From assembly GCA_001766655.1 (NCBI GenBank), contig MJCC01000015.1:88406-152405 (forward strand): 64,000 bases of DNA, in the 5' to 3' direction. This stretch comes from Phytomonas francai (Eukaryota > Euglenozoa > Kinetoplastea > Trypanosomatida > Trypanosomatidae). The number at the start of each line of letters is the position of its first letter. Position 1 is the first letter of the stretch. The position numbers were made by a program, and so were the translations under genes. Shown here one piece after another: positions 19,892 through 30,544 of the stretch. The notes below the pieces were generated by a model that made no database searches, was not told the origin of the DNA, and saw nothing but the letters and a program-made list of their open reading frames with translations.

Positions 19892-22134
19892 TATTAATGA
19901 CAATATCTATATAATTCAGTTAAACGAAAATCACAAACGAACAAGAAAGCAGAAACTATAGAGCACACGCAAGTAAACTAAGTGATTTCATATAAACAAA
20001 AAAAAAAGAAGCATAATATGGACTTGGTGCGTCATATACAAATAAATCTAGCAGATAATTCGCAGTAATAATACTGAAAACATCTCAAACCGCTGAATAA
20101 TATAACGTTTGGAAAATATATATAAGAGTAGTAGCAAGCTTTTTAAAAAGGCGCATTAGTCTAACTAAATGAAAAGAATGGACATAAAATCACTTTAATA
20201 ATAATCACTTGCCCCTATAAAGAACAAGAAGATTGTGAATAGTAACCCTTGACTAGTGAACCGAAACTGCTTCTCTTATACTTGGATGCTGTATATCATA
20301 GAACTTCTTTTGCAGTGATGTGAGCGGTATCTAAGGGACTACCAAACTTCTCACTCATACGGCGTTTGTTGAGCCCAATGAATCTTTAAATCCTCCATAC
20401 AAGGCATTTGATGGCACCTTGATTCAACCAAAACTGTTCATGATCCCTAATGTATCGTATGGGGTACAATAGGAATTGAAAATGAATACAGCCCACCTAT
20501 CCATAACGAGCTGACGAACCCCTTACCCTTCATTTCTATCACAAAACAACGTACAGAGATAGAAATATCGTGAAAATGGATACGCAACCCACTAATTACA
20601 TGCGCTATCACCTCCGGAAGGAAGGAGGAGGACGGGACTAAAGAACCCCTTAAAACTACACAAATCCTATCCCTCCTTAGGTGGGTATCTGTGCTAGTTC
20701 CCCAAAGTCGTCCCTTCAAAAAGACTAAAATAGCACCCTAGTGGGTGTACACAGCAGTTGAACTCCACATTCCTACACTGTCAAAAGTGTCAAAAGGCTC
20801 CCACACCATGACCACAGCGCTCAAACTAGGAAGAAAATGATCGCCCGGCCAAAAGCAAGAAAAAGCAGACAGCCAACCGCCACGCGTCCCGACCTCCCCA
20901 AGGTATTCCTTAAGAAAACAACCCGCCGCACAACCGACGCAAAGGAAGAGATGATCCTTCGAATGATCGGGAAAAGAAACCCAAGCGTAGGGAAAAGGAG
21001 GGGCGCGGGGCGGCTGCAGCCACCCCAAACCGCAAGGGAAAACACCGCAAACGAGGCAAAAGAGGCCGTTAGGCGCCCGTGGCGGCAGAAACCAACGCCA
21101 ACGCCCAACCCGCGCAGGCAGGGGAATGGGGATCGCCGGACACCAGACAAAGTGCGCCCTCCCCCAGTGCCGTCGGAGGTGCTGAGGGCGCGGGGGGGGT
21201 TGAGGTCGGCGCCCCCGGCTTTAAGACAACCCCCCCATCCCCAGCAAATATTTCCCCATCATCTGGATTTTACAATAATTGGTTTGCGTGGGACTTGCCG
21301 CTGGTATTTTTACCACATCCAACGTTGCCAGAGACACTTGCCACCACATCCTCTTTCGTAAGCGATGCACGACCGCGTGCGTTTATACCACCGGCAAATA
21401 TGTTGACAAATGAAGACAAGATACTCTTCCACAAAGGGGGAAGATTATTTTAATATATTTCCCTCTAACACCTTTACGGCTACCATTTTTTCCCCCCGAT
21501 GACACACCTTTCTTCAATAGCCTTTTCCGAGGGCTATTTTGACAAGAAACATTCAAAATTGAACTCAGCAATTCGGTGTATAAATTCTTGCCTATTTATG
21601 TCTTTTTTGTCATAGCATAGCGTCCCATACCTTTTATTCATTTTTCTCTAAACTCCTAAATTTATGACATCCTTTCCCTTTTTCCCTATGTCACGATACC
21701 CCCCCCGCACAGCTTTCCCTCATTCACCTGTGTTTATACGCTGTTCCTCACGCCCTATTTAAAACTATACATTAAAATATTCGCTTACTAACCCATTGAA
21801 ACTCATGTAAAAATATAGAAATGGCAATCACATTTTTATATTTCCTAATACGTTATTAATCAGAATGAACAGTGCTTACAGAAGAAAGCCAAACCATTCA
21901 AGTAGAATTAGTTCGAAATTTGAAGAATCCTTTGCCTTTATATCTAATGAATAAAAACAAAAAACTTTTCTTAAAGTTCTGTTGATGCTATTCTTCTAAA
22001 ATTCGGTTGATGCAAATTATCAAAATATCTTATAACATCTACATTCTTGAAAATGTGCATCACAGTTGTTCTGTAATCGTATAATTCCTAAAAAATATTT
22101 ATAACTAGAATCATTAAAAAAAAAGAAAACTAAA
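19892..22134. promoter_or_regulatory. Divergent strand-switch region, probable bidirectional transcription start region
   Basis: Minus-strand genes end their upstream side at 19891 and plus-strand genes start at 22135. In kinetoplastids such divergent regions are known sites where RNA polymerase II begins polycistronic transcription, marked by histone variants rather than by sequence boxes, and often near replication origins. What is visible here is a 2.2-kb spacer, AT-rich at both ends, with a GC-rich centre (about 20750-21250) that contains a broken reading frame. No TATA-type promoter, tRNA or snRNA gene was recognised. Confidence 0.65.
20837..21453 (+). pseudogene. Broken or frameshifted ORF inside the strand-switch region
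   Basis: From ATG 20837 a frame runs 174 codons to a stop at 21361. It begins very basic (MIARPKARKSRQ). A second frame is open from 21073 to a TAA at 21453, without an early ATG and with a TAG just before it at 21070-21072. The end of this second frame looks protein-like, with mixed acidic, aromatic and hydrophobic residues (for example FYNNWFAWDLPL and MLTNEDKILFHKGG). The two could be one gene if a base is missing from a homopolymer such as the G run at 21192-21199. The alternatives are a decayed gene or chance open frames in GC-rich DNA. No homology recognised. Confidence 0.3.
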
Positions 22135-22395
22135 ATGAGCTTCCCAACCAAATTTAGTATGTGGTGGGGAAGTGTGACTACCGGAACCGAAAGCCTTTTT
22201 GGCAAGAAGAAAAAACGCATTATCACCCACGAATACTATGTGGATCAAACTCCGATGCCACAATTTTTTATGGATACTCCCCCATTTGCCCCAGAAGAAT
22301 ACTATATCCCTGAGAACGCTGCTGGATGCCAATATGGCGAGCAGGCAAGTGCTGTACGAATGGCTTCGTCAATAAACCAGCAAAGAGATATGTAG
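22135..22395 (+). CDS. Small protein of unknown function (86 residues)
   Basis: Starts at ATG 22135, directly after an A-rich leader, and ends in TAG. It is the first intact gene of the right array. The sequence has Trp-Trp near the start (FSMWWGS), a basic KKKKR cluster at about 24-28, and then a Pro/Tyr/acidic region with several aromatic residues (ITHEYYVDQTPM, PEEYY). No signal peptide or membrane segment is obvious. Coding is supported by the balanced composition compared with the AT-rich flanks and by its place and strand, but not by a recognised family. Small subunits of mitochondrial complexes in kinetoplastids can look like this; that is only a guess. Confidence 0.55.
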   Translation: MSFPTKFSMWWGSVTTGTESLFGKKKKRIITHEYYVDQTPMPQFFMDTPPFAPEEYYIPENAAGCQYGEQASAVRMASSINQQRDM

Positions 22396-23037
22396 GAAAG
22401 GTCCAAAAAGAATATCAAAGGTATATGAGGTATATACAACTTTTTGTAGAGAAAGCGTCAGATTATATTGTAAGGTAAACAAATACGCTCAATTTTTTTC
22501 CCCCTATGTGAACCTATTAATCTACACTTTTTTTATCATTGTCACTATCTATTATTTTGGACATATAAGTCCCAATTATATAAATTCATTTTTTATTCTT
22601 TGGTAATGAAAAATAAAATAATTAATTTCTCAAAGCTACTGATTTACTTTTGAGTGTTTTATTGCCTGCATATATATGTATATATATAACTATAATCATT
22701 AATTATACTAGGATTCAACTGCAATCCCTTTTTATTTATCGATGAGCTGAAAAACCTCAGGCAGAACTATAGTGGTTTGTACCAAATGTATTCTATTATT
22801 TAGTAAGTCTCATCCTTTTCACAAAGGCGTAGGTGTTGGGCACGCAAGTATTATGTATTTGGTTATGTGACTCTCTGAAAGGTGGTAACTCAGTCATGGA
22901 TCCCTTTCTTTATGCAAAAATTATATACTAATTATTTGCTTTCCATTTTCCCGTTATATTTGTCCCATTTAGTGCTTTTTTGTCTTCGAAAAGGGTGAGA
23001 GTACCTTTCAATATAGAATAGTATCAGAAAAGAGAAA
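22396..23037. other. Intergenic: between two small plus-strand genes
   Basis: Very AT-rich, with a short TA-rich stretch near 22670-22690 and T-rich tracts near 22975-22995 that may serve splicing of the next gene. No gene seen. Confidence 0.6.
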
Positions 23038-23376
23038 ATGGGACGTGGTTTTGGTCGTGGTGCCAAGAGTGTAGCAATCGTAACACATGCTCAGGTAGGA
23101 AACAAGGGCAAAAAAACTCCAAAAGGTCTAAGAGGAGTCCGGCAGAAAAAGCGCCAGCGCTATCAACAAAAAGATGAACAAAGTTTGCTAGAGAAATCAC
23201 TAGGTCTGGAGAAACAACATTCCAATGAACCAAAAAACTTAGCACAGGAAATTGCGAGTATACAGTTTGCTCATGTAATTAACAAGCGTCAAAAAGGCTT
23301 CAAGGATTTACGAAAAAAAATCATGGGTGCTGTAAAAGTTCTTCGACGGAAATACGCTCGGAAGAGCTCAAAATAG
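23038..23376 (+). CDS. Small Lys/Arg-rich protein, possibly nucleolar
   Basis: A 112-residue protein from ATG 23038 to TAG. About a third of its residues are Lys, Arg or Gln. It begins MGRGFGRGAKS, has a dense basic block at about 25-45, an acidic/polar middle, and a predicted helical basic C-terminal half ending in KYARKSSK. It has no membrane segment or zinc motif. Its composition resembles small ribosome-biogenesis or nucleolar proteins, but no family could be assigned. It lies in the same array and orientation as its neighbours, and codon use is AT-leaning like the nearby 86-residue gene. Confidence 0.65.
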   Translation: MGRGFGRGAKSVAIVTHAQVGNKGKKTPKGLRGVRQKKRQRYQQKDEQSLLEKSLGLEKQHSNEPKNLAQEIASIQFAHVINKRQKGFKDLRKKIMGAVKVLRRKYARKSSK

Positions 23377-25069
23377 GTACGATAAGGAACAAATGTTTTT
23401 CTAAAGATAACAAAACCCCTTATGGTAGCATAAAAAGATAAAAGTGATAACATAATGTGCTAATCAATGCTTTGGTATGTTAAAGGTGAGCGGGGAGGAA
23501 CCTTACCGATATGTTATGTGAAAGATCAATTTTGTCAAAGTATTTATTCTATCTCAATATGTTTTCTATTTTGACTAATACAACTAATATATTAATAGAA
23601 GCCTTTTGATTATATTAACAAACTAGAATTCATATTACCAAATGGTTTGATAGAACTTGCTATTGAAGGCAATTAGCTCATAAGGCCTTATCCGCGGAAT
23701 ATATATATATATACTCACTCTACTCCTTCGATCAGCGCGAACACTGATTTAAGCGGTAACTGCTCTAAAAGCCAAGTGTATAGTGCGAAATCGATCGGAA
23801 ACCAATCTTGATCTTCTCTCGTCAAAACAATTGCAACAGTAAATTTCAATAGTTGCGCTAACCAATTTCAAATAGTAGACCTGGTTTCGGACCTTCACAT
23901 ATTGCATACCATATTTCATTAAAAATCTCATGTGTCGATTCAGCTACATCCAATAATTAGTTTAACCATGAATAAGATTAAATACTATATTTCTATCTCC
24001 TATATATATATATATACTGCTTTAGCTTATCCTGAGGAGGAAGACTCGAAAATTTTGCTAGGCTGAGATTACCATTCCCTTTCTAGAAAGCTGTTATTGG
24101 CAAGCTGAGCTGGTAGATTATACCACGTCTGAATCAAATACGCAACTTACGAGTTGTGTATTTAAGAATAGTATGGGTGTGAAGGGAAAAGCTGAAGGTC
24201 GACAGAAACGAGCCAAAGTTTGAGATTAATTGAAATATTGGCACGCGTGTATTGTCTGAAACTGAGGATCCGCTTAATTATGTTTTTCAAAAACTACCCG
24301 AACAGCTTTTCCTATGAAAGGAATGTCCTAGATCGATTAATTTTTTACTGATTCTAAGATCCATTACCAACCAAAGAAAAGGTAAACAAGGCAATCGATA
24401 GAAATTGGGAATGTATAAAAATATAAAGTCAATAAAGATCGATGATTTATGGCAATAGCACAAGCACAGCAGAGAGTAACTGTTATAGGTAGTGCTACAC
24501 TATTCTCAGAGGAGTCCCCCCTATGGCATGCTTTAATTAAGCGGATTATTGAGAATGGACTCGATAGTCTTTGAGGAGGTGCATATGGAATTGTTTCGAC
24601 TTGAAGAGAGTGGTTCCCCACGGGTTATGAGAAGCTACATAGAAACTGCTTCAAGTGTTGTGGTTTCACAGGAAAAACTAGATACTGGGATTTGGCTTTG
24701 CTGGAAATGCACGATGAAAAGATTAAAGTAAAATAATTCTAAATTGAATGGATGATATTGTGTATCTATATGGTATCAGCAAAATAGACCACAAATAAAA
24801 GAGATTGTCAGTAGTAATTCAATCGATTCTTATCACCATTCATTTATATTCCTACTTATCGTCATATTTATGCTCACAATTACCATAATATGTCTGCTGC
24901 GTTAAAAAAAATTGTGAAGTTGCAACCCTGATGAAAATCCGCCCTGTAAGGCGTGAACCTTGAGCTTAATGAAAAAACCTGACGTGTAATGCACCTTATT
25001 TCCTCATCTACACACACACGCACATATCACCACTTGTATTCCTTGTGTAGGTACGTATGCTGAGATACC
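23377..25069. other. Long intergenic region with possible structured RNA
   Basis: About 1.7 kb without a convincing protein gene. TA runs lie at 23699-23713 and 24001-24015. Between them and after them composition is less extreme than in other spacers. A strong hairpin lies at 24136-24163 and a weaker one near 24304-24322. No tRNA, SL RNA or recognisable U snRNA was found by eye. Short open frames (such as 58 codons from 24555) are not convincing. Confidence 0.5.
24136..24163 (+). ncRNA. Strong hairpin, possible part of an unannotated non-coding RNA
   Basis: Arms 24136-24147 and 24152-24163 pair over 12 positions (11 Watson-Crick pairs and one G-U) around a TACG loop, a UNCG-type tetraloop at RNA level. 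It lies in a gene-free 1.7-kb stretch. Whether it is transcribed as a separate RNA is unknown. Confidence 0.25.
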
Positions 25070-26890
25070 ATGTTAACCGAAGTATCTCATTTTTTCCCGT
25101 CTCCTCCGCTGTGGCGCCAGTTGGCCTCGCGCTCTCGGCAATTATTTCACGCGCGCCTCCCCTCGCACGCGAGCCCCGTTCACTGTGCGGTACGCGAAGC
25201 ATCGACGAGCTCGACCAAAACCGGAACCAGCGGCCTCGAGGAAAACGACGACCCCGTCGCCTTGCTTCGTCGGATGCAAACGGGCTATGGCGAAAAAAGC
25301 GCGCAAAGTGGCGAACAGGTTTCATCGCCCTTGCCTCGGCGGTTGGGAAAAGATGTGAGTGAAATGAACCCCAACGCTTCAACGACAAAGACGCCAACTC
25401 GTCCAGGGCTCACCGAGCCTGACGAGGATGAGCCAAAGGAAGCACCGACGTCGCGTATGGATCCCTCCCCACGAGGCCGCAGCCCCCTCGGCGGCGGTCC
25501 GCGTCGAAACAACGATGAGGGGCAGAGAAAACCCACCGCGCGTAATCCTTTCATCGAGAAGCTAAGCCAAATGGAGGCGAAAAGCCACCTGCCCTCGTTC
25601 CCAACGTACGATGCGACCGCTGAGGCTCGTCAAGCAAAAATCCAGCAGAAAGTCCGGGAGGAGCGCAAACGGATGCTCGTCTTCCGAAATGTCGGAATGG
25701 AGCTGGACATCCCTATTCTCTCGCGCGACGTGTTTTTGATATTCAAATACTTTTACTACGGCACCGAGTTCGCCATCGATAACGAGCTAGAGCGCATGCT
25801 CCGCTACTTCAACGAGGACGCCCTGAACGAGCTCAAGATTATCGAGGACAGCAAACTCATGCGCGGCCCGTCGACGCTATCGCGGCGGCCGCAGACGGGG
25901 CCCGCGGCGCCGTCCTCCGTCTTTTCGAGCCCGGGCGAGTTTGCGGTCGGGGAGGGCGCCGCGGGGGCGCCCGGCGGCCCCCTTTTGGACGGCCCCGCGC
26001 GCATTTCGCGCGTCCACGCCGGCCCGGCGGGCGGCGCGGTGCCCTCCCCGACCTTCCCGAGCGTCGTGGGCGCGATTATGCGCCACTTCTGCGCGCCCTT
26101 CGACGCCGCGGTTTATCGCGCGCTGCGCGACGCGCTGCGGGCGGGCCCCTCGAAGTCTGTTTTGAGCGGATTCCTCTCGGCCCCGGACGCCGCGCCGAGG
26201 ACGTTTTCCGACAAGGACGCGTCCCTGTTTACGACGCTCTCTCCCCGCTCCTTCCGCCGCCCCGCGCTCGTGATTTACTCGCAGCTCGGGCAGAAGTTCG
26301 GCTCGACGGCCGACGCGATGTGGAGGCGCCTCGCGTACCGCTCGATTTGCCCCGCCCTCCTCGCCGCCATGCCGGCGATCGAGGCGGAGGGCGCGGACGC
26401 CGCGAAGCGTTTGATGGGGTCAAAATCCCCTCCTTCTCCTCCTTCTTTTCATACGCATTCGGGGCCCACGACGACCATTTCACACCGTGGGATGCCCATC
26501 GACGTCCTATCCCTGCGCAGCATGGACCTCTACGCTTATAAATGGGTGCACCGCCTCTACGTCCGTCGCTTTGCGCAATTCCTGTCGGGAAGTCAAGGGG
26601 GTGCGAAAATACCACCCCCTGACAAGAAAGAAGACGATCGCGGTGATTCCGTCCTGATCAACAATGCGCTGCTCGCGTCCACGACCTTTGTGGGGACCAA
26701 GATGCTGGAGCCCTTTTTCCCATCCTTCGGTCTGCGCAATTATATCTGCCCCTATGCAATGCTGGTAGATCATGAAGGGGTTGTGCGGTGGATCAGTGGA
26801 GGCTGTCCGGACGCCTATGAGGAGGCTCATTTTCCTGGCTTATTGAGGCAGCTTGAGAATGAGTATTTCAGGAAGAATACCGCCCACTAG
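25070..26890 (+). CDS. ATP10-like mitochondrial ATP synthase assembly factor
   Basis: A 606-residue protein from ATG 25070 to TAG. The N-terminus is rich in Arg, Ser and hydrophobic residues with no early acidic run (HFFPSPPLWRQLASRSRQLF), consistent with a mitochondrial presequence. The C-terminal 60 residues (about 545-600) match the end of the ATP10 family: a LRNYICPYAMLVDHEGVVRW stretch followed by a Gly/Cys turn and a helical tail. ATP10 assists assembly of the F0 sector of ATP synthase at the inner membrane. The protein is much longer than yeast Atp10 (about 280 residues), with a charged, Pro-rich N-terminal third and a Gly/Pro/Ala-rich insertion at about 265-330. The 25860-26150 part is very GC-rich. 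Identification rests mainly on the C-terminal part. Confidence 0.55.
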   Translation: MLTEVSHFFPSPPLWRQLASRSRQLFHARLPSHASPVHCAVREASTSSTKTGTSGLEENDDPVALLRRMQTGYGEKSAQSGEQVSSPLPRRLGKDVSEMNPNASTTKTPTRPGLTEPDEDEPKEAPTSRMDPSPRGRSPLGGGPRRNNDEGQRKPTARNPFIEKLSQMEAKSHLPSFPTYDATAEARQAKIQQKVREERKRMLVFRNVGMELDIPILSRDVFLIFKYFYYGTEFAIDNELERMLRYFNEDALNELKIIEDSKLMRGPSTLSRRPQTGPAAPSSVFSSPGEFAVGEGAAGAPGGPLLDGPARISRVHAGPAGGAVPSPTFPSVVGAIMRHFCAPFDAAVYRALRDALRAGPSKSVLSGFLSAPDAAPRTFSDKDASLFTTLSPRSFRRPALVIYSQLGQKFGSTADAMWRRLAYRSICPALLAAMPAIEAEGADAAKRLMGSKSPPSPPSFHTHSGPTTTISHRGMPIDVLSLRSMDLYAYKWVHRLYVRRFAQFLSGSQGGAKIPPPDKKEDDRGDSVLINNALLASTTFVGTKMLEPFFPSFGLRNYICPYAMLVDHEGVVRWISGGCPDAYEEAHFPGLLRQLENEYFRKNTAH

Positions 26891-27368
26891 TTCAAGAGGC
26901 AAGAGAAGAAGAATAAAAAGAGCACGAGTCACAAGAAAGGACGAACTGACCAAATGAGGATCTGAAGTGTTCTACTACTTTCCTTTTGTCTCATTTGAAA
27001 CATAAATCAAGTTTCATGAACGATTTGAAGAAATGTTTACAATAATATTATGGGACGTTGAAATCCCAGTTTCTGGTATAAATAGAAAACTACTGTTTAA
27101 TACAAGTGTGTGTGTGCATGTGCTATCCTTTCACCATGTGTATTACAATACCCCTATATTTTATTTTATAAAAAATGTTCTCAGGCATTGTAAAAAAAAT
27201 CTTGATTCATGGAAGATCCACGACAGTGACCAAATTCAATATTGGTATCGACGTTGAGATCGAAACAATAGGCGCTTCGTGTAAATTTGCGTTGGACAGG
27301 GTCTCTTCTAGAAACGATCATCGAAAAAGGAGCCAACAAGGGTAGGAAAAGCATCTATTGGGGGGTCC
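26891..27368. other. Intergenic: between ATP10-like and DBR1 genes
   Basis: AT-rich spacer with a short TG run near 27107-27122. No gene seen. Confidence 0.6.
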
Positions 27369-29102
27369 ATGTCTGCCATACACCGATTCTTTACTGCACG
27401 GGAAAAGGGACTTTTACCAAAAACTTCTGAAAGAGTCCCGAACGCTGCAGTCCCAACCAAAACGTTTCATATAGCAGTGCAAGGGTGCAGCCATGGTGAG
27501 CTCAATCGTATTTACGCCGCCTGTCGTGATCATGAGCAGCAGACAGGTAAAACGATTGATCTCTTAATTTGCTGTGGCGATTTTCAATGTGTGCGCAATG
27601 CGGCCGATATGGCGAGCATGGCAGTCCCTGATAAGTACAAGACTCTTGGAGACTTCGCCGCATACTACGCGGATCCCTCCGCCATCACGCCCCACGCGGC
27701 AACCACCCCGAAGACGAGTGAGCCGCAACGACAAGGCCAAGATTTCGGGAGAATCCGTCAAGCACCCTATTTGACGATTTTTATCGGCGGCAATCACGAA
27801 AACTCGGATTGGCTGGCTGAAGAGAGCTACGGCGGGTTCGTGGCGCCAAACATTTACTATTTAGGTCATTCGGGAGTTATTGTCGTGGATGGAATGCTCT
27901 GTATCGCCGGTCTAAGTGGCATCTTTAAGGATTCAGACTACCACCGCCCGTATCCTTCTCGACCCTACTGGTGCCAGGAATCCGCCAAGCGCTCCGCATA
28001 TCACGTTCGCCGCATTGAAGTTGAAAAGCTTCGAGCTTTTTTTAGTATACTACGCGAAGAAAAGGCGGTGCGGAAGAATACATACCACAACCCAGAGGTG
28101 CAGTCTGAACCTCAGGATGCCGACAGTACAAACCAGAAAAACGGCATCTCCTCAGGTATGAACCCTGCCCCCACGAAATTTTCCTACCCGTTGCGGGTTG
28201 ATGTGATGCTCTCACATGACTGGCCGACGGGTATCACGAAGTACGGCGATGAGCCCCAATTACTTCGCTATAAACCTTATTTTAAAAACGATATAGAGCG
28301 CAACGCGCTTGGAAACCCGAACACCTTGGAACTACTACGCCTCGCACAGCCCCAGCACTGGTTTGCGGCACATCTGCACTGCTTTTTCCAAGCAAAAGTT
28401 CCGCACCCTGAGAATATATCGAATGGCTCCGGGGATGCTACCATCACCAGCTTTACGGCACTGGATAAGTGCAGCAAGGGAAAGGGCTTTATCGACTTCT
28501 TTGATATATCAGTTTTGCATGAAGAGGGGGAAAGTGTGGGGCGGAACGCATCAAGCCCTCTTTTCCCGCCCTGTGCACAGGAATCAGAAGGCAAATGCCC
28601 CGACTTCGCCGGGAAGAACCGTATTCGACGCCATCCTCTGTGGGTGGAAATCCTCAAATTCTCCCACCCCTATGTAAGCCGCAATCTGTGCGCTACCACT
28701 TTGCATCGCAATTCTCAGGGTGATCGACTCACCGCGCACGCTCCCTTTTCAAGTGAATTATTTGATCTCAGCACATTTATGGATGACTGGAAACGTCGAA
28801 GGGGTGGTTTTAAGGGGGATCAAAGAGTGGAATCCGAGAACGTGGAATCGATTTTGGCAGCCTCTACAACATCTTCCCTGCTGTCTGCGCTCCATCTGCA
28901 TCCCGGCGAACCACTCCATGTGAGAATCGTACCAGGTACCATCAACCCTCCCAGCAACACGACAGCGCCCACTGCAACGGTGATGAGGGCGTTTAAAAGG
29001 GAAAGGATAGAAAGTGATGCACCGTATCTGAAAGGAATTGATGACACAGGGTCAGGCTTAGGGAATCCTCTAAGCTGGGCTGAAGATCTTTCGCCTAGCT
29101 GA
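27369..29102 (+). CDS. DBR1: RNA lariat debranching enzyme
   Basis: A 577-residue protein from ATG 27369 to TGA. DBR1 hydrolyses the 2'-5' branch of intron lariats; in trans-splicing organisms it would also act on Y-shaped branched by-products. All metallophosphoesterase motifs are present in order: VQGCSHGELN (about 37-46, with the family's conserved Cys), CGDFQ (about 68-72), GGNHEN (about 139-144), LSHDWP (about 281-286) and AAHLHC (about 331-336). The PYWC region after the SGIFK stretch and the TSFTALDKC segment are also typical. Residues about 240-270 and 395-420 are insertions relative to compact family members, and the C-terminal 100 residues are low complexity. Expected location is the nucleus. 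Identification is secure. Confidence 0.95.
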   Translation: MSAIHRFFTAREKGLLPKTSERVPNAAVPTKTFHIAVQGCSHGELNRIYAACRDHEQQTGKTIDLLICCGDFQCVRNAADMASMAVPDKYKTLGDFAAYYADPSAITPHAATTPKTSEPQRQGQDFGRIRQAPYLTIFIGGNHENSDWLAEESYGGFVAPNIYYLGHSGVIVVDGMLCIAGLSGIFKDSDYHRPYPSRPYWCQESAKRSAYHVRRIEVEKLRAFFSILREEKAVRKNTYHNPEVQSEPQDADSTNQKNGISSGMNPAPTKFSYPLRVDVMLSHDWPTGITKYGDEPQLLRYKPYFKNDIERNALGNPNTLELLRLAQPQHWFAAHLHCFFQAKVPHPENISNGSGDATITSFTALDKCSKGKGFIDFFDISVLHEEGESVGRNASSPLFPPCAQESEGKCPDFAGKNRIRRHPLWVEILKFSHPYVSRNLCATTLHRNSQGDRLTAHAPFSSELFDLSTFMDDWKRRRGGFKGDQRVESENVESILAASTTSSLLSALHLHPGEPLHVRIVPGTINPPSNTTAPTATVMRAFKRERIESDAPYLKGIDDTGSGLGNPLSWAEDLSPS

Positions 29103-30544
29103 TCTGTGGAGATATACATGCGATCAAGAAGAAGAGATGAGTCGTAGATTTTGTCATCTTGGTAGATCTTTTGGCTGCCATTGCTTGTTCGGGGATCAGG
29201 TCTGGAAGTGTGGAACTCATTGCAAAATAAAAAGCCCAAATTGGTCGCACCAGCCTAACTCCCTCTGGTCCGTTCTGTTTGACTTAGATTCTTGAAAAAA
29301 TCTTCCGTTTGAAGCATCCGATTGCGTGTAAAGGAAGAAAAAACGTCTATTTTATTCATTCTTTCCTTTATCCCTCACCTTTCACACAGTGTAGGAAATA
29401 TAAAAACTTAAGAGAAGACATACAACAATAAATCTAAGTTTCCATAAACCATACTAATAGCAACATATATTTTCTATATAGAGCGATAACCAACTAGCAA
29501 AAGGGAAGAAGAAACAAAGAACAGTCCAAAGAGTGAGGTTTGGTAAGGAATTTTTATTCTTTGACCCCTCCCTCTTTGGGGGAAATTATCTGTTGTTTGT
29601 TTCTTTTTCTTAACTTACACTTGCATTTGTCACCTCTTGTCCACCCCTGCTACTGCACGAGACCGTTTTGTTTTGTTTTTTTTTGGAAGAAAAACAGGCA
29701 TCACAGAGTGGGATATCATTTCATTTTCGTGACGAAAACTTTAAGAAGACCTTTGGCTTTACATATATTTATATAAACAAGCGTACTACATAGAAGGTGA
29801 AAGGGGGATAACATCATAAAGGTGTAACAAAGCCTCGCACGAAAAAAAAAGAGGCCTTCCCCCTCCCCCCTGCCCCCCCCCCGCTCCAATATTGACTTTT
29901 TGTATTACTTAAAAACTAAAGGGGAACAAGTCCATTTTTCCTTTGTACAATCTATTTAGCAACCCACCCCTCATACGCGTTACCACTCTGGCCTAGTGGT
30001 ACTAAGTTCCTTTTTTTAGAATTTGTTTTATTCATACCCATCTTGTCCGTATACCTCAGATAAAGTCCTGTATCTGAGGGTGTGAAGAAAAAAAGGAAAA
30101 GGCAGCTCAAAGTCACACAAAAAGTGTAAAATAAGGGGATATACTTTTCTTGTTTATTTTATCAGCTCATTGTATTAGCATTTAACTTTTGCTCCTAATA
30201 GACGATATTCCTTTGTATCTGGCCATTTATCTATTTCAAAGTGTCCCATCCGCCCACTGCAGCTCCGAGTATATTACTTTTCCCTCTGAATAGACAAGAA
30301 AGAGCCAAATACACAGTCCTTCTATTATATACATCAGAGTCCTTGTCTTGATTTGCCTTTTTCGGCCCTTAGGAAAAGAGGGGACTCAATCGTTTGTGCC
30401 GTGTAGTAGCTGCTAACAGTATATTGGGTAGCCGCAAGTACGTACCAATAAAGTGAAGGTAGGAATTGTATTAGCTTAAAAAGAAGTTGTGAGAACTGTG
30501 CAGAGCTATATAGCTCCTGCATCGTAGTAAAATACTAAGAGAAA
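29103..30544. other. Intergenic: between DBR1 and low-complexity protein genes
   Basis: About 1.4 kb, AT-rich, no convincing gene. It contains an A run and then a C-rich tract at about 29840-29885, and several T-rich tracts upstream of the next start. Short open frames here lack coding character. Confidence 0.6.

Noticed and set aside
24098..24125. D-arm-like sequence resembling the start of a tRNA
   Set aside because: No T-arm, no acceptor stem and no anticodon arm could be drawn around it.
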